From: Lentibacillus saliphilus
Lineage (GTDB): Bacteria; Bacillota; Bacilli; Bacillales; Amphibacillaceae
Assembly (NCBI RefSeq): GCF_019093865.1
Contig: NZ_JABJXD010000011.1
Coordinates: 9,109-73,108, forward strand
Length of the DNA: 64,000 nucleotides
Direction of reading: 5' to 3'
The translations under genes were made by a program, and so were the position numbers. The notes beneath the pieces are model-generated. The model was not told where the DNA came from and did no database searches. It saw only the letters and a program-made list of their open reading frames with translations. Positions 26,961 through 40,701 of this stretch are shown piece after piece (position 1 is the first letter of the stretch; each line of letters opens with the position of its first letter).

Positions 26961-27091
26961 GGTTAGACGAGCTGTCTAACCGAAATTCCCAAAATAGGCA
27001 GACTTCTTATCTACACTATTATCCATCATTGGCATTCTGGTCGTATCCGTCTGTTTATAAACATAAACATGCGTTATATTGATAAACAGAC
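26961..27091 (-). promoter_or_regulatory. two perfect hairpins in the rpsK-rpoA gap
   Basis: On the minus strand GTCTGTTTAT...ATAAACAGAC (27091-27049, 10-bp stem, 23-nt loop) is followed by GGTTAGAC-agctc-GTCTAACC (26981-26961, 8-bp stem). Neither has a T tract. They sit directly ahead of rpoA, in a gap otherwise without features. Confidence 0.5.
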
Positions 27092-27146
27092 ACTTTTAGT
27101 TATCATAACCCATTATAGACAGGGTGACAAATTCTAAACGGTCAGA

Positions 27147-27539
27147 TTATACACGACGACGTTTTGGTGGACGGCAACCGTTATGGGGAACAGGTGTTAC
27201 GTCACGGATAGCAGTAACCTCAAGACCAGCAGCCTGTAGTGAACGAATTGCTGCTTCACGACCTGCGCCAGGACCTTTAACCGTGACTTCTAGTGTCTTC
27301 ATACCAACATCTAATGCAGATTTAGCAACAGTTTCAGCGGCCATTTGTGCTGCGAAAGGTGTGGATTTACGTGATCCTTTAAAGCCGAGTGCGCCAGCTG
27401 AGCTCCAGCCAACAACATTTCCTTGAGTATCAGTAACCGTAACAATTGTATTGTTGAAAGTTGAACGGATATGTGCAATACCCGAGTCAATCTGCTTTTT
27501 CACACGACGTTTACGTGTAGTTGTTTTCTTGCGTACCAT
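27147..27539 (-). CDS. rpsK: 30S ribosomal protein S11
   Basis: 130 residues. It has the conserved [18 protein letters not shown] near the N-terminus and the basic C-terminal [13 protein letters not shown]. It lines the platform of the small subunit near the E site. It lies 23 bp after rpsM, with GGAGG ahead. Confidence 0.98.
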   Translation of the reverse strand: MVRKKTTTRKRRVKKQIDSGIAHIRSTFNNTIVTVTDTQGNVVGWSSAGALGFKGSRKSTPFAAQMAAETVAKSALDVGMKTLEVTVKGPGAGREAAIRSLQAAGLEVTAIRDVTPVPHNGCRPPKRRRV

Positions 27540-27562
27540 AGACTAACATGCCTCCTTTTTCG

Positions 27563-27928
27563 TTATTTTTTCTTGCCAGCAATCGCGTGACGTGGGCCTT
27601 TACGTGTACGGGCGTTGTTCTTTGTTTTCTGTCCCCGAACAGGTAGACCGCGGCGATGGCGCATGCCTCTGTATGAACCGATCTCGATCAAACGTTTAAC
27701 ATTTAAGGAAACTTCACGACGAAGGTCACCTTCAATTGTATACGTATTAACTTCTTGACGAATCTTTCCGAGTTCGTCTTCTGTTAAATCACGTACACGT
27801 GTGTCTTCAGAAACGCCTGCTTTTTTCAAGATGTCCTGTGCAGCTGTTTTTCCAATACCATAGATATAGGTTAAGGAAATCACAATACGTTTATCACGTG
27901 GAATATCTATACCTGCAATACGTGCCAT
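27563..27928 (-). CDS. rpsM: 30S ribosomal protein S13
   Basis: 121 residues ([14 protein letters not shown] start, basic tail with [13 protein letters not shown]). It forms head bridges to the large subunit and contacts P-site tRNA. It follows rpmJ in the usual infA-rpmJ-rpsM-rpsK-rpoA-rplQ order. Confidence 0.98.
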   Translation of the reverse strand: MARIAGIDIPRDKRIVISLTYIYGIGKTAAQDILKKAGVSEDTRVRDLTEDELGKIRQEVNTYTIEGDLRREVSLNVKRLIEIGSYRGMRHRRGLPVRGQKTKNNARTRKGPRHAIAGKKK

Positions 27929-28001
27929 AAGTTATCGCACCTCCTGAATGATAGTGGCTACTGAACTGTCGTTTCTCGAACGTGGCCGAGACACGTTCTC
28001 G

Positions 28002-28148
<147 letters not shown>

Positions 28149-28367
28149 CTATTTATAACGGTAAGTGATCCGTCCTCTTGTTAAATCATAAGGGGAAAGC
28201 TCTACCGTTACTTTGTCACCCGGTAAAATACGAATGAAATGCATCCGGATTTTGCCGGAAACATGTGCCAGTACCGTGTGGCCATTTTCAAGCTCCACGT
28301 TGAACTGTGCGTTTGGTAAGGTTTCAGTCACGGTACCTTCCACTTCAATTACATCGTCTTTTGCCAT
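28149..28367 (-). CDS. infA: translation initiation factor IF-1
   Basis: 72 residues, a single S1-like OB fold ([16 protein letters not shown] start, [11 protein letters not shown] end). It blocks the A site during initiation. Its start lies inside the end of the upstream KOW gene (23-nt overlap), suggesting coupled translation. Confidence 0.98.
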   Translation of the reverse strand: MAKDDVIEVEGTVTETLPNAQFNVELENGHTVLAHVSGKIRMHFIRILPGDKVTVELSPYDLTRGRITYRYK

Positions 28368-28680
28368 TGAGTCGATCTCCCTTCTTTAAATCAGTCACAA
28401 CCATGCTTGCGAATTTGGTTATAGCAAATCGCAATTTGCCATTTGTGACACGACCAGTTTCCAGAAGGCTGTTTTGGACTTCAGGTGATATATAATCTAC
28501 CACCTCTACATGGTGCAGATTTTTCTTCTTTGGTCGATCATATTTACGCTTCTCACCATCGGCCAATAATACGAATTGTTCATCGATTATGGCGATGACG
28601 ACAGCGTATTGGCCAGCCTCACGACCTCGTTTTATTCGGACAATCTGCCCTATCTCCGGAACCGAATCGGCTTCCTCCAC
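28345..28680 (-). CDS. KOW-domain RNA-binding protein (L14e-like)
   Basis: About 111 residues with an N-terminal KOW motif ([20 protein letters not shown]) and a conserved middle part ([18 protein letters not shown]). It corresponds to the small protein found before infA in many Firmicutes (ybzG in B. subtilis). The start is uncertain: I prefer GTG at 28680, because AAGGTGATC lies just ahead with good alignment to the 16S tail; GTG at 28695 would have no ribosome site. The role is unproven, probably ribosome-associated. Confidence 0.85.
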   Translation of the reverse strand: MEEADSVPEIGQIVRIKRGREAGQYAVVIAIIDEQFVLLADGEKRKYDRPKKKNLHHVEVVDYISPEVQNSLLETGRVTNGKLRFAITKFASMVVTDLKKGDRLNGKRRCN

Positions 28681-28839
28681 AACGATCACCTTCACTTAGG
28701 CTGATTTTTTAAAATCGGTATACCAAGCATTATTCATTAAACCGTTGCAACCTTGCTTATTAAGCGCACATCTATAAACCCATACGCTCGTCATAGACGG
28801 CTTTTCACCTCGTTTATACGAATGCGACCGTCAGACGTT

Positions 28840-30801
<1,962 letters not shown>

Positions 30802-30802
<1 letters not shown>

Positions 30803-31242
30803 TAGATCACCTCTGTTTTTCCGCCCGCTGCTTCAATCGCCTGTTTTGCCGAAGCAGAGAACTTGTGAGCTTTTACTGTAACTTTTTTCTCGACAGTACC
30901 ATTACCTAGTACTTTAATTCCAGATTTAAGCTTGCTCACGACACCTTCTTCAAGCAATAACTCAGGTGTAATTTCTGTGCCGTCTTCAAATCGGTTAAGT
31001 GCATCCAGATTGACAATTGCAAATTCTTTACGATGGATGTTCGTAAATCCACGCTTAGGGAGACGCTGGAACAATGGTAATTGTCCACCTTCAAATCCCG
31101 GACGTGTGCCACCGCCTGAGCGTGCTTTCTGACCTTTATGTCCTCTACCGGAAGTTTTACCATTTCCTGATGACATACCACGTCCTACACGATTGCGGGT
31201 TTTGCGTGAGCCTTCTGCTGCCTTTAATTCATGAAGTTTCAT
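30802..31242 (-). CDS. rplO: 50S ribosomal protein L15
   Basis: 146 residues ([14 protein letters not shown] start, glycine-rich [19 protein letters not shown]). It is a late assembly protein of the large subunit. It lies between rpmD and secY, coupled to secY by a 1-nt overlap. Confidence 0.98.
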
Positions 31243-31273
31243 GCTAGCACCTCCTCTTTTGGCTTGATTATAA

Positions 31274-31456
31274 TTAAACTTCTTTGACCGTTACTAAGTG
31301 GGATACTTTGTTGATCATGCCGCGCACGGAGTCAGTATCTTCACGGACAACCGACTGGCGGATCTTTTTAAGACCTAATGCCTCGACGGTTTTACGTTGT
31401 CCGTCTTTTGAACCGATAACACTGCGCGTGAGGGTGATTTCCAATTTTTTAGTCAT
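31274..31456 (-). CDS. rpmD: 50S ribosomal protein L30
   Basis: 60 residues, full bacterial length ([15 protein letters not shown] start, HLVTVKEV end). It lies 13 bp after rpsE, with GGAGGG before the ATG. Confidence 0.97.
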   Translation of the reverse strand: MTKKLEITLTRSVIGSKDGQRKTVEALGLKKIRQSVVREDTDSVRGMINKVSHLVTVKEV

Positions 31457-31469
31457 TGTGTTTCCCTCC

Positions 31470-31973
31470 TTAACCCAAAAGTTCTTCTACAGACTTTCCA
31501 CGCAGTTTTGCAACTTCTTCTGCACGCTTCAAGTTTGTTAAACCATTTAGTGTTGCACGAATCATGTTGATTGGTGTGTTTGATCCGAGTGACTTCGTTA
31601 AAATATCACCGACTCCGGCAAGCTCTAGGACTGCACGTACTGGACCACCCGAAATTACTCCTGTACCTTCTGCAGCCGGCTTCATCAATACGTTACCGGA
31701 ACCAAATCTTCCATGAATTTCATGTGGAATGGTCGTGCCAACGATTGGTACTTCAATTAAGTTTTTCTTAGCATCGTCAACTGCTTTTTTAATTGCTTCA
31801 GGGACTTCCTGAGCCTTACCGGTACCAAAACCGACATGGCCATTTTTATCGCCTACAACAACAAGTGCAGCAAAACGGAAACGACGTCCGCCTTTTACAA
31901 CTTTCGCAACACGGTTAATTGTAACGACACGTTCTTCCAGATCCATCTTGTTAGGATCGATTTTGTTATTCAT
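31470..31973 (-). CDS. rpsE: 30S ribosomal protein S5
   Basis: 167 residues. A double-stranded-RNA-binding-like N domain includes [18 protein letters not shown], the loop where spectinomycin resistance changes occur; it looks wild type. It contributes to decoding accuracy and the mRNA entry site. Confidence 0.98.
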   Translation of the reverse strand: MNNKIDPNKMDLEERVVTINRVAKVVKGGRRFRFAALVVVGDKNGHVGFGTGKAQEVPEAIKKAVDDAKKNLIEVPIVGTTIPHEIHGRFGSGNVLMKPAAEGTGVISGGPVRAVLELAGVGDILTKSLGSNTPINMIRATLNGLTNLKRAEEVAKLRGKSVEELLG

Positions 31974-31994
31974 GCAAGTACCCTCCTTTAACTG

Positions 31995-32357
31995 TTAAAA
32001 TTCAAGACCTGCTTCACGAGCAGCTTCTGCCAATGCTTGGATACGGCCATGGTAAAGGTAACCTCCGCGATCAAAAACGACTGATTTATAACCTTTTTCC
32101 TGGGCACGTTCTGCAACGGCTTTACCAACCTGTTTGGCGGCTTCTACATTACTGCCTTGCTCAATTGCAAGTTCTTTATCGACAGTAGATGCACTGACTA
32201 GCGTGATGCCTTTATCGTCATCGATCAGCTGTGCATATACATGTTTGTTTGAACGAAACACGTTTAGGCGTGGACGTTGTGCAGTTCCGACGATCGTGCG
32301 ACGAACGCGTGCATGCCTTCTTTGGCGTGTTTCATTTTTACTTGGCTTTGTAATCAT
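31995..32357 (-). CDS. rplR: 50S ribosomal protein L18
   Basis: 120 residues from ATG ([19 protein letters not shown]). A GTG two codons upstream is too close to the AGGAG ribosome site, which is 9 nt from the chosen ATG. L18 binds 5S rRNA together with L5. Confidence 0.97.
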   Translation of the reverse strand: MITKPSKNETRQRRHARVRRTIVGTAQRPRLNVFRSNKHVYAQLIDDDKGITLVSASTVDKELAIEQGSNVEAAKQVGKAVAERAQEKGYKSVVFDRGGYLYHGRIQALAEAAREAGLEF

Positions 32358-32390
32358 GCGCACTTACTCCTTTCTGAATCGCTAACGACC

Positions 32391-32927
32391 TTATTTAGCA
32401 GTTTTACCTTCTTTTTGGCGTACATATTCGCCTACATAACGAATACCTTTACCTTTATATGGTTCAGGTGGTCTGATTGCTCTAATGTTAGCAGCTACAG
32501 CACCAACACGTTCTTTATCGATACCTTTAACAATGATTTGAGTGTTTTTAGGTACGTCGATTTCAATACCTTCTTCAGCATCTATTTCAACCGGGTGTGA
32601 ATAACCGGCATTAACAACGAGTTTATTGCCTTGCTTTTGGGCACGGTATCCAACACCGTTAATTTCTAGACCTTTTTCAAAGCCTTTGTGGACACCTTCA
32701 ACCATATTAGCAATTAAACTGCGGGTTGTACCGTGCAATGAACGATGCTCTTTTCCTTCAGTTGGACGGACGACCGTTAGCACATTGCCTTCGATTTCAA
32801 TCTTCATGTCTTTATGGATATCTCTTGATAATTCGCCTTTAGGACCTTTTACAGTCACATGAGTGCCATTTACCTTTACTTCTACACCTTCAGGAATCTC
32901 AATAGGTTTCAATCCGATACGGCTCAT
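32391..32927 (-). CDS. rplF: 50S ribosomal protein L6
   Basis: 178 residues ([15 protein letters not shown] start) with the two repeated L6 domains; the second ends [18 protein letters not shown]. It lies near the GTPase-associated centre. Confidence 0.98.
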   Translation of the reverse strand: MSRIGLKPIEIPEGVEVKVNGTHVTVKGPKGELSRDIHKDMKIEIEGNVLTVVRPTEGKEHRSLHGTTRSLIANMVEGVHKGFEKGLEINGVGYRAQKQGNKLVVNAGYSHPVEIDAEEGIEIDVPKNTQIIVKGIDKERVGAVAANIRAIRPPEPYKGKGIRYVGEYVRQKEGKTAK

Positions 32928-32957
32928 TCAATACACCTCCTCTTAAAAAATCGAGCA

Positions 32958-33356
32958 TTACCAAACGTAAGCTAGAACTTCGCCACCGACAGCTTGTGAA
33001 CGTGCTTCTTTATCAGAAAGCACACCTTTTGATGTGGATACGATTGCGATACCGAGTCCATTAAGTACGCGTGGTACTTCATCGGCTTTTGCGTAAACAC
33101 GTAGCCCAGGCTTACTAATACGCTTCAGACCTGTAATAACGCGCTCTTCATTCGCTCCATATTTAAGGAAAATGCGCAATACGCCTTGTTTGTCGTCCTC
33201 TACGTATTCGTAGTCACGTACAAAACCTTCGCGCTTGAGTATGTCAGCAATTTCTTTCTTGATTGACGAAGCCGGAAGCTCCAGTTTTTCATGGCGCACC
33301 ATGTTGGCATTGCGTATGCGAGTCAACATATCTGCAATTGGATCAGTCATAACCAT
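32958..33356 (-). CDS. rpsH: 30S ribosomal protein S8
   Basis: 132 residues, nearly identical in layout to B. subtilis S8 ([18 protein letters not shown] start, GGEVLAYVW end). It organises the central domain of 16S rRNA and in many bacteria represses the spc operon. Confidence 0.98.
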   Translation of the reverse strand: MVMTDPIADMLTRIRNANMVRHEKLELPASSIKKEIADILKREGFVRDYEYVEDDKQGVLRIFLKYGANEERVITGLKRISKPGLRVYAKADEVPRVLNGLGIAIVSTSKGVLSDKEARSQAVGGEVLAYVW

Positions 33357-33385
33357 TACTCATTACCTCCTTCCCAAATCGGGGT

Positions 33386-34136
<751 letters not shown>

Positions 34137-34162
34137 CGTGTGGCCCTCCTTTCAACTATGGT

Positions 34163-34474
34163 CTATTTATCCAATACCGCGCCTGATTTTTTGGAAATAC
34201 GGACTTTTTTACCGTCACGTTCTTCATACCCAACACGAGTTGGTTCACCGGATTTTGGATCAATTGGCATAACGTTGGACACATGAATCGGTGCCTCTTG
34301 ATTGAGGATACCGCCTTGTGGGTTTTCTTGAGAAGGTTTGGCGTGCTTCTTAACCATATTGATGCCTTCTACGAGAACACGATCCTTCTTAGGAAACGCT
34401 TGGAGAATCGTGCCTTGTTTGCCACGGTCTTTTCCAGAAATTACTTTAACTTTATCACCTTTTTTAACATGCAT
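34163..34474 (-). CDS. rplX: 50S ribosomal protein L24
   Basis: 103 residues with an N-terminal KOW motif ([20 protein letters not shown]). It is an assembly initiator of the 50S subunit. GGGAGG precedes the ATG. Confidence 0.98.
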   Translation of the reverse strand: MHVKKGDKVKVISGKDRGKQGTILQAFPKKDRVLVEGINMVKKHAKPSQENPQGGILNQEAPIHVSNVMPIDPKSGEPTRVGYEERDGKKVRISKKSGAVLDK

Positions 34475-34511
34475 GCTTGACGCACCTCCCTATAGGGGTT
34501 TTCTGTACGGT

Positions 34512-34922
<411 letters not shown>

Positions 34923-35186
34923 TTAAATAATGACCGCTTCTTCCACGATCTCGACCAGACGAAAGCGTTTTGTGGCTGAAAGTGGACGAGTCTCAGCGAT
35001 ACGAACCACGTCACCTGTTTTTGCCTGGTTGTTTTCATCATGTGCTTTGAACTTCTTCGAGTATTTTACACGTTTACCATATAAGGTATGAAACTTATAC
35101 GTTTCGACCAAAACAGTGATTGTTTTATCCATTTTGTCGGATACAACACGGCCAGTGTATACTTTACGATTATTACGTTCAGTCAT
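34923..35186 (-). CDS. rpsQ: 30S ribosomal protein S17
   Basis: 87 residues from ATG ([20 protein letters not shown]). A start seven codons upstream was rejected because GAGGAGG lies 10 nt ahead of the chosen ATG. OB fold; an early 16S rRNA binder. Confidence 0.97.
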   Translation of the reverse strand: MTERNNRKVYTGRVVSDKMDKTITVLVETYKFHTLYGKRVKYSKKFKAHDENNQAKTGDVVRIAETRPLSATKRFRLVEIVEEAVII

Positions 35187-35209
35187 AGTGAGGGAACCTC
35201 CTCTCATAA

Positions 35210-35410
35210 TCAGTTGTTAACGCTTAGTTCACGTTGACGTACGACAGTTTTCATGCGAGCAATTGCTTTTTTCACTTCACGGATACGTGCAGTGTTTTCC
35301 AATTGTCCAGTTGCCAGTTGAAAGCGAAGATTAAACAGTTCCTCTTTCAATGACCTTACTTTTTGTTCAATTTCGGCAGTGGTCAGTTCTCTGATTTCAT
35401 TAGCCTTCAT
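35210..35410 (-). CDS. rpmC: 50S ribosomal protein L29
   Basis: 66 residues from ATG ([17 protein letters not shown]). GGTGGTGA lies ahead of it inside rplP; the two genes overlap by 11 nt. L29 sits at the exit tunnel next to L23 and helps bind trigger factor and SRP. Confidence 0.97.
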   Translation of the reverse strand: MKANEIRELTTAEIEQKVRSLKEELFNLRFQLATGQLENTARIREVKKAIARMKTVVRQRELSVNN

Positions 35411-35834
35411 TGGATTCACCACCAATTTCTTCACGTTTTACAAACTTAGTTCTGATCGGTAGCTTATGGGAAGCAAGACGCAATGCTTCGCGTGCAACTT
35501 CTTCCGATACGCCAGCAATTTCAAACATGATCTTTCCTGGTTTTACAACGGCTACCCAGCCTTCTGGTGCACCTTTACCGGAACCCATACGAACCTCTAG
35601 GGGTTTTGCTGTATAAGGCTTATCCGGGAAAATTTTGATCCATACTTTACCGCCACGCTTCATGTAACGGGTCATAGCAATACGTGCTGCTTCAATTTGA
35701 CGACTTGTAATCCATGTTGATTCAAGTGCTTGCAGGCCGTATTCACCAAATGCAACTGTTGTTCCACCTTTAGCCATACCTTTCATGCGGCCACGGTGCT
35801 GTCTGCGATATTTGACACGTTTAGGCATTAACAT
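35400..35834 (-). CDS. rplP: 50S ribosomal protein L16
   Basis: 144 residues ([19 protein letters not shown] start, [11 protein letters not shown] end). GGGGG lies 9 nt before the first ATG. It helps place A-site tRNA and contains the segment whose Arg is hydroxylated in some bacteria. Confidence 0.98.
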   Translation of the reverse strand: MLMPKRVKYRRQHRGRMKGMAKGGTTVAFGEYGLQALESTWITSRQIEAARIAMTRYMKRGGKVWIKIFPDKPYTAKPLEVRMGSGKGAPEGWVAVVKPGKIMFEIAGVSEEVAREALRLASHKLPIRTKFVKREEIGGESNEG

Positions 35835-35852
35835 AATGCATATCCCCCTTCC

Positions 35853-36494
35853 TTAATTTTTTGGTTTTTCCGGAAGGACTTCTCCACGATAAATCCACAC
35901 TTTGACACCTAACTTACCATAAGTTGTATCTGCTTCTGCATGACCGTAATCAATGTCGGCACGCAATGTGTGTAGTGGTACAGTTCCTTCACTGTAGTGT
36001 TCGGCACGGGCAATGTCAGCTCCACCAAGACGTCCTGAAACTTGTGTCTTGATTCCTTTTGCTCCGGCACGCATTGTACGCTGGATAGTCTGCTTTTGAG
36101 CACGACGGAAGGAAATACGGTTTTCCAATTGACGTGCGATATTTTCAGCAACGAGCTTCGCGTTTAAGTCTACTTTTTTGATTTCAACGATGTTAATGTG
36201 TACACGCTTGCCTGTAAGGCTATTTAGTGCTTTACGGAGTGATTCAACCTCAGAACCACCTTTACCAATAACCATACCTGGCTTGCCTGTATGAATTGTA
36301 ATGTTGATCCGGTTGGCTGCACGTTCAATTTCAATAGAGGAGACCGAAGCAGTCTGTAACCGGTTTTCAAGGTATTCTCTGATCTTAATATCTTCATGCA
36401 ACAGGTCTGCATATGACTTGTCTGCATACCATTTAGATTCCCAGTCTTTAATGACACCGATACGCAGACCAGTAGGATTAATTTTTTGACCCAC
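35853..36494 (-). CDS. rpsC: 30S ribosomal protein S3
   Basis: 213 residues. It has a KH domain with the GMVIGKGG loop and a C-terminal part lining the mRNA entry channel. It starts with GTG, 3 nt after the rplV stop, with GGAGGG inside the rplV end. Confidence 0.98.
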   Translation of the reverse strand: MGQKINPTGLRIGVIKDWESKWYADKSYADLLHEDIKIREYLENRLQTASVSSIEIERAANRINITIHTGKPGMVIGKGGSEVESLRKALNSLTGKRVHINIVEIKKVDLNAKLVAENIARQLENRISFRRAQKQTIQRTMRAGAKGIKTQVSGRLGGADIARAEHYSEGTVPLHTLRADIDYGHAEADTTYGKLGVKVWIYRGEVLPEKPKN

Positions 36495-36497
36495 TAA

Positions 36498-36839
36498 CTA
36501 TCCCTCCTTCTTTTCTGATACAACCACCGTAATGTGGCTTGTGCGTTTATTAATTCTGCTTGCCCGACCTTGGGCGCGAGGGCGGAAACGTTTGAGTGTT
36601 ACGCCTTCATTGACATATGCTTCAGATACAAACAAGTTGTCTGTGTCCATTTCGTAGTTGTGTTCAGCATTCGCAATAGCAGAGTTTAGTACTTTTTCAA
36701 TGACGGGAGAAACGCCACGCTGTGTATGACGCAGGATAGCGATTGCTTCTCCAACATCTTTTCCTCGAATCAGATCAACGACTAGACGTGCTTTACGAGG
36801 AGCAATACGAACAGTTTTCGCAACGGCTTTAGCTTGCAT
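36498..36839 (-). CDS. rplV: 50S ribosomal protein L22
   Basis: 113 residues. The long beta hairpin that reaches into the exit tunnel is at about 80-100 ([19 protein letters not shown]), without the deletions linked to macrolide resistance. Confidence 0.98.
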   Translation of the reverse strand: MQAKAVAKTVRIAPRKARLVVDLIRGKDVGEAIAILRHTQRGVSPVIEKVLNSAIANAEHNYEMDTDNLFVSEAYVNEGVTLKRFRPRAQGRASRINKRTSHITVVVSEKKEG

Positions 36840-36858
36840 GTTTTAATGCCTCCTCTCT

Positions 36859-37137
36859 TTAGCGTTTAGTTTTCTTGTCATCGCCAGCGTGCCCTTTAAA
36901 CGTACGTGTAGGGGCAAACTCACCCAACTTATGACCGACCATATCTTCTGTAATATAGACAGGCACATGCTTGCGTCCATCATATACAGCGATCGTGTGG
37001 CCTATGAATGTTGGGAAAATCGTCGAACGGCGAGACCATGTTTTGATTACTTTTTTATTATCAGACTCATTGAGCTCATCTACTTTTTTCAAGAGATGAT
37101 CATCAGCGAAAGGTCCTTTTTTCAAACTACGACCCAT
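36859..37137 (-). CDS. rpsS: 30S ribosomal protein S19
   Basis: 92 residues from ATG ([19 protein letters not shown]). AAGGAGG lies 8 nt upstream; the start 14 codons earlier has no ribosome site. It forms part of the head bridge with S13. Confidence 0.98.
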   Translation of the reverse strand: MGRSLKKGPFADDHLLKKVDELNESDNKKVIKTWSRRSTIFPTFIGHTIAVYDGRKHVPVYITEDMVGHKLGEFAPTRTFKGHAGDDKKTKR

Positions 37138-37194
37138 AGGAAAAGCCTCCTTCCAGAGTTGAGCGATGCTTGGGGGCATCTTCTCGTTATCCCA

Positions 37195-38025
37195 TTATTT
37201 TTTGCGTTTACGTACAATATACTTATCACTTGCTTTGTTACGTTTACGTGTTTTGTAACCAAGGGTTGGTTTGCCCCATGGTGATACTGGTGACGGTCTA
37301 CCAATAGGTGCGCGTCCTTCACCACCACCGTGTGGGTGATCGTTAGGGTTCATAACAGATCCGCGAACTGTTGGGCGCTTGCCAAGCCAGCGGGAACGTC
37401 CTGCTTTACCAACACGGATAAGCTCATGCTCAATGTTACCAACTTGACCGACTGTTGCACGGCATGTTGTTAAGATTAAACGAACTTCTCCAGATGCAAG
37501 GCGTACAAGTGTGTATTTACCTTCACGACCTAGTAGCTGTGCTTCTGCACCAGCAGAGCGTGCAAGCTGTCCGCCGCGTCCTGGTTTCAATTCAACGTTG
37601 TGAATGATTGTACCGACCGGAATGTTGCCGAGTGGCAATGCGTTACCGACTTTGATATCAGCATTTTCACCTGACTCGATTTCCTGACCGACTTTAAGTC
37701 CTTTTGGTGCTAGGATGTAACGTTTTTCACCATCTGCGTAATGGATCAAAGCGATGTTCGCTGTACGGTTTGGATCATATTCGACCGTAGCAACGCGTCC
37801 TGGTATGCCGTCTTTGTCACGCTTGAAGTCGATAATACGGTATTGACGCTTGTGACCGCCACCTTGATGACGAACAGTCAGCTTACCTTGGTTATTACGT
37901 CCGCCGCGTTTTGACAAAGGACTAAGCAATGATTTTTCTGGTGTGTCTGTTGTGATTTCAGCGAAATCTGAAACAGACATATTACGTCTACCATTTGAGG
38001 TAGGTTTGAACTTCTTAATAGCCAT
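37195..38025 (-). CDS. rplB: 50S ribosomal protein L2
   Basis: 276 residues ([17 protein letters not shown] start). The conserved [14 protein letters not shown] near the C-terminus contains the His important for peptidyl transfer and subunit joining. Confidence 0.98.
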   Translation of the reverse strand: MAIKKFKPTSNGRRNMSVSDFAEITTDTPEKSLLSPLSKRGGRNNQGKLTVRHQGGGHKRQYRIIDFKRDKDGIPGRVATVEYDPNRTANIALIHYADGEKRYILAPKGLKVGQEIESGENADIKVGNALPLGNIPVGTIIHNVELKPGRGGQLARSAGAEAQLLGREGKYTLVRLASGEVRLILTTCRATVGQVGNIEHELIRVGKAGRSRWLGKRPTVRGSVMNPNDHPHGGGEGRAPIGRPSPVSPWGKPTLGYKTRKRNKASDKYIVRKRKK

Positions 38026-38054
38026 CGTGTTTTCCCTCCTTGCTTATTCTGATT

Positions 38055-38342
38055 TTAGCCTTCGAAAAAGTCGAGGTCTTTTGAGTCCTCTGAAAGCTGC
38101 ACGATCGCTTTTTTACGATCTGAACGGTAGCCGCCATAACGACCCATCCGCTTGAATTTACCTTTTAGGTTCAATGTATTGACCTTAACCACTTTAACAT
38201 TGAAAACCTGCTCTACAGCAAGTTTAATCTCTGTTTTATTTGCTTTAGGATCAACTTCGAACGTGTATTTTTTGTCTGCCATCAAATCAGCAGAGTGTTC
38301 TGTAATGACTGGGCGCTTTATAATATCGCGTGGATCTTTCAT
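38055..38342 (-). CDS. rplW: 50S ribosomal protein L23
   Basis: 95 residues ([20 protein letters not shown] start). It borders the exit tunnel and is the docking point of trigger factor. It overlaps rplD by 1 nt (TAATG). Confidence 0.98.
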   Translation of the reverse strand: MKDPRDIIKRPVITEHSADLMADKKYTFEVDPKANKTEIKLAVEQVFNVKVVKVNTLNLKGKFKRMGRYGGYRSDRKKAIVQLSEDSKDLDFFEG

Positions 38343-38965
38343 TATCCAAGCACCTCCCCTGCTTTTTCAGCTGCTTCCTTGGTTAGAATCAGCTTGTCAT
38401 GCATCAGCAAGTCAAGAACATTCATTTGATCAACGCTAACAACTTTCACATGTTGAAGGTTGCTTGCAGAGCGTGCGACAAATTCTTCTTCCACAGCAGT
38501 AACGATGAGTGTTTTAGCTTCAACGTTCAATGCGTTTAACATGCTAACCATGTCTTTTGTCTTCGGTGCTTCAAATAGAATGCTATCGAGTACAACAAGA
38601 TTGTCTTCTTTTACTTTTGATGACAATGCTGATTTTAATGCGAGTCGACGTACTTTCTTTGGTAACTTGTAGCTGTAGCTACGTGGAGTTGGTCCGAATA
38701 CAACGCCACCGCCAACCCATTGTGGTGAACGAATGGAACCTTGACGCGCACGTCCGGTACCTTTTTGACGCCATGGTTTGCGTCCGCCGCCGCTTACTGC
38801 TGAACGGTTTTTGACAGCGTGTGTGCCTTGGCGCATTGATGCGCGTTGCATCACAACAGCTTCATGAAGTACGTGAGTGTTCGGCTCAATGCCGAAAACA
38901 GATTCATTTAATTCTAGTTCGCCGGCTTGAGAACCGTCTTGTTTGAACAATGCTACTTTAGGCAT
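38342..38965 (-). CDS. rplD: 50S ribosomal protein L4
   Basis: 207 residues. The tunnel loop is at about 50-100 ([18 protein letters not shown]). In E. coli L4 represses the S10 operon; in Bacilli control is thought to differ. Confidence 0.98.
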   Translation of the reverse strand: MPKVALFKQDGSQAGELELNESVFGIEPNTHVLHEAVVMQRASMRQGTHAVKNRSAVSGGGRKPWRQKGTGRARQGSIRSPQWVGGGVVFGPTPRSYSYKLPKKVRRLALKSALSSKVKEDNLVVLDSILFEAPKTKDMVSMLNALNVEAKTLIVTAVEEEFVARSASNLQHVKVVSVDQMNVLDLLMHDKLILTKEAAEKAGEVLG

Positions 38966-38991
38966 GACATATCCTCCCTTCGTGTCAATTA

Positions 38992-39624
38992 TTATTTATC
39001 GCCTTTAATTGAACTTGTTATTTTGACATATGATTTTTTAGCGCCAGGTACGTTACCTTTAATAAGAAGTAGGTTGCGTTCTGTGTCGACTTTCACGATT
39101 TCAAGGTTTTGAATCGTAATTTGGTCGCCACCCATTTGACCTGGTAAAGGGCGTCCTTTAAATACGCGCATTGGATCAACAGCACCAAGTGAACCTGGGC
39201 TTCTATGATAATGAGACCCGTGTGACATTGGGCCACGTGCTTGATTATGACGTTTGATTGAGCCTTGGAAACCTTTCCCTTTGGATGTTCCTGTTACATC
39301 AACTTTTTCGCCAACCTCAAATACATCTACGCTGACTTCTTGACCGACTTCATATGCGTCAAGATCCGCATGACGGATTTCACGAACGCAGCGCTTAGGG
39401 GTCGTGTTTGCTTTTTCAGCATGACCTTTTTCTGCTTTGTTCATCTGTACTGGCTTTTTGTCAGCAAAACCGAGTTGCAAAGCTTCATAGCCGTCGTTTT
39501 CAAGTGTCCGCTTCTGTAGAACTACGTTTGCTTCAGCTTGCACAACTGTTACTGGAACTAATTCTCCGTCTTCGGAAAAAAGCTGTGTCATGCCAATTTT
39601 TCTACCTAAGATTCCTTTCGTCAT
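38992..39624 (-). CDS. rplC: 50S ribosomal protein L3
   Basis: 210 residues ([20 protein letters not shown] start) with the conserved loop [20 protein letters not shown] reaching toward the peptidyl transferase centre. It lies 33 bp after rpsJ. Confidence 0.98.
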   Translation of the reverse strand: MTKGILGRKIGMTQLFSEDGELVPVTVVQAEANVVLQKRTLENDGYEALQLGFADKKPVQMNKAEKGHAEKANTTPKRCVREIRHADLDAYEVGQEVSVDVFEVGEKVDVTGTSKGKGFQGSIKRHNQARGPMSHGSHYHRSPGSLGAVDPMRVFKGRPLPGQMGGDQITIQNLEIVKVDTERNLLLIKGNVPGAKKSYVKITSSIKGDK

Positions 39625-39657
39625 CCGTTACACCTCCTATGAATAAACCATGATTGA

Positions 39658-40143
<486 letters not shown>

Positions 40144-40149
40144 ATTCAT

Positions 40150-40178
40150 ATTATATAGAATAAACGTGGTCAATGCAA
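40150..40178 (-). promoter_or_regulatory. S10 operon promoter, proximal
   Basis: -35 TTGCAT (40178-40173), a 17-bp spacer and -10 TATAAT (40155-40150) on the minus strand. Confidence 0.75.
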
Positions 40179-40217
40179 CCTTTTTTGAAGAAAATCCTTC
40201 TGATCGCACATTTTTAT

Positions 40218-40246
40218 ATTATACGGGTTATACCCTTCATTTGCAA
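40218..40246 (-). promoter_or_regulatory. S10 operon promoter, distal
   Basis: -35 TTGCAA (40246-40241), a 17-bp spacer and -10 TATAAT (40223-40218). The two promoters are 68 bp apart and share the unusual TTGCA- form of the -35 box. Confidence 0.75.
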
Positions 40247-40455
40247 GTGTACCAAGGCTTTTTTATAAAAAAATAGCTCTCTAATGTTAAATTGACATGA
40301 TTTACGTTCTTTCATGTTATGAGCCTTTTCTTAATCTGCATCTAGCAGACACAAATACATCATTGCACATCATAATCAGGACAGCGAGAAAGGTGTGCGC
40401 TTCGTCGAAAAGCGTGATCAAGGCTAAGATATATATGACGGAATGTATCACTTAG

Positions 40456-40615
40456 AACGCATATATTCTATTCAAGCCGCATAAAGATCACTTCAATCTT
40501 ATAAAATCTAAAACTCACCTATATCTAGAAAAAGCGCCGCATATATTCAAAATTAGCCGCATACCAAGGTGAGCAGCCGCATAAATCGTATAATAGAAGT
40601 ATAGCCTTAAATGTC
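40456..40615. repeat. 20-bp phased GCCGCATA array, copy 2
   Basis: Units start at 40456, 40476, 40496, 40516, 40536, 40556, 40576 and, weakly, 40596. Those at 40476, 40536, 40556 and 40576 begin GCCGCATA and 40456 begins AACGCATA. Those at 40496, 40516 and 40596 keep only the terminal ATA/TATA. The period is exactly 20 bp as in the first array. It lies between the tuf terminator and the S10 promoters; the remaining 40247-40455 shows no gene. Confidence 0.8.
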
Positions 40616-40640
40616 TTAGATAACTGCTAACAGTAGGAAG

Positions 40641-40674
40641 AAAAAAACAGGCAACCTGTGCACAGGCTGCCTGT
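40641..40674 (-). terminator. terminator of the str operon after tuf
   Basis: ACAGGCA/TGCCTGT with an inner CCTG/CAGG around TGCA forms a strong stem; the minus strand continues with a run of seven T. It lies 28 bp after the tuf stop. Confidence 0.9.
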
Positions 40675-40701
40675 TTAGCTTTTATAAAATTTGATCAGTT
40701 A

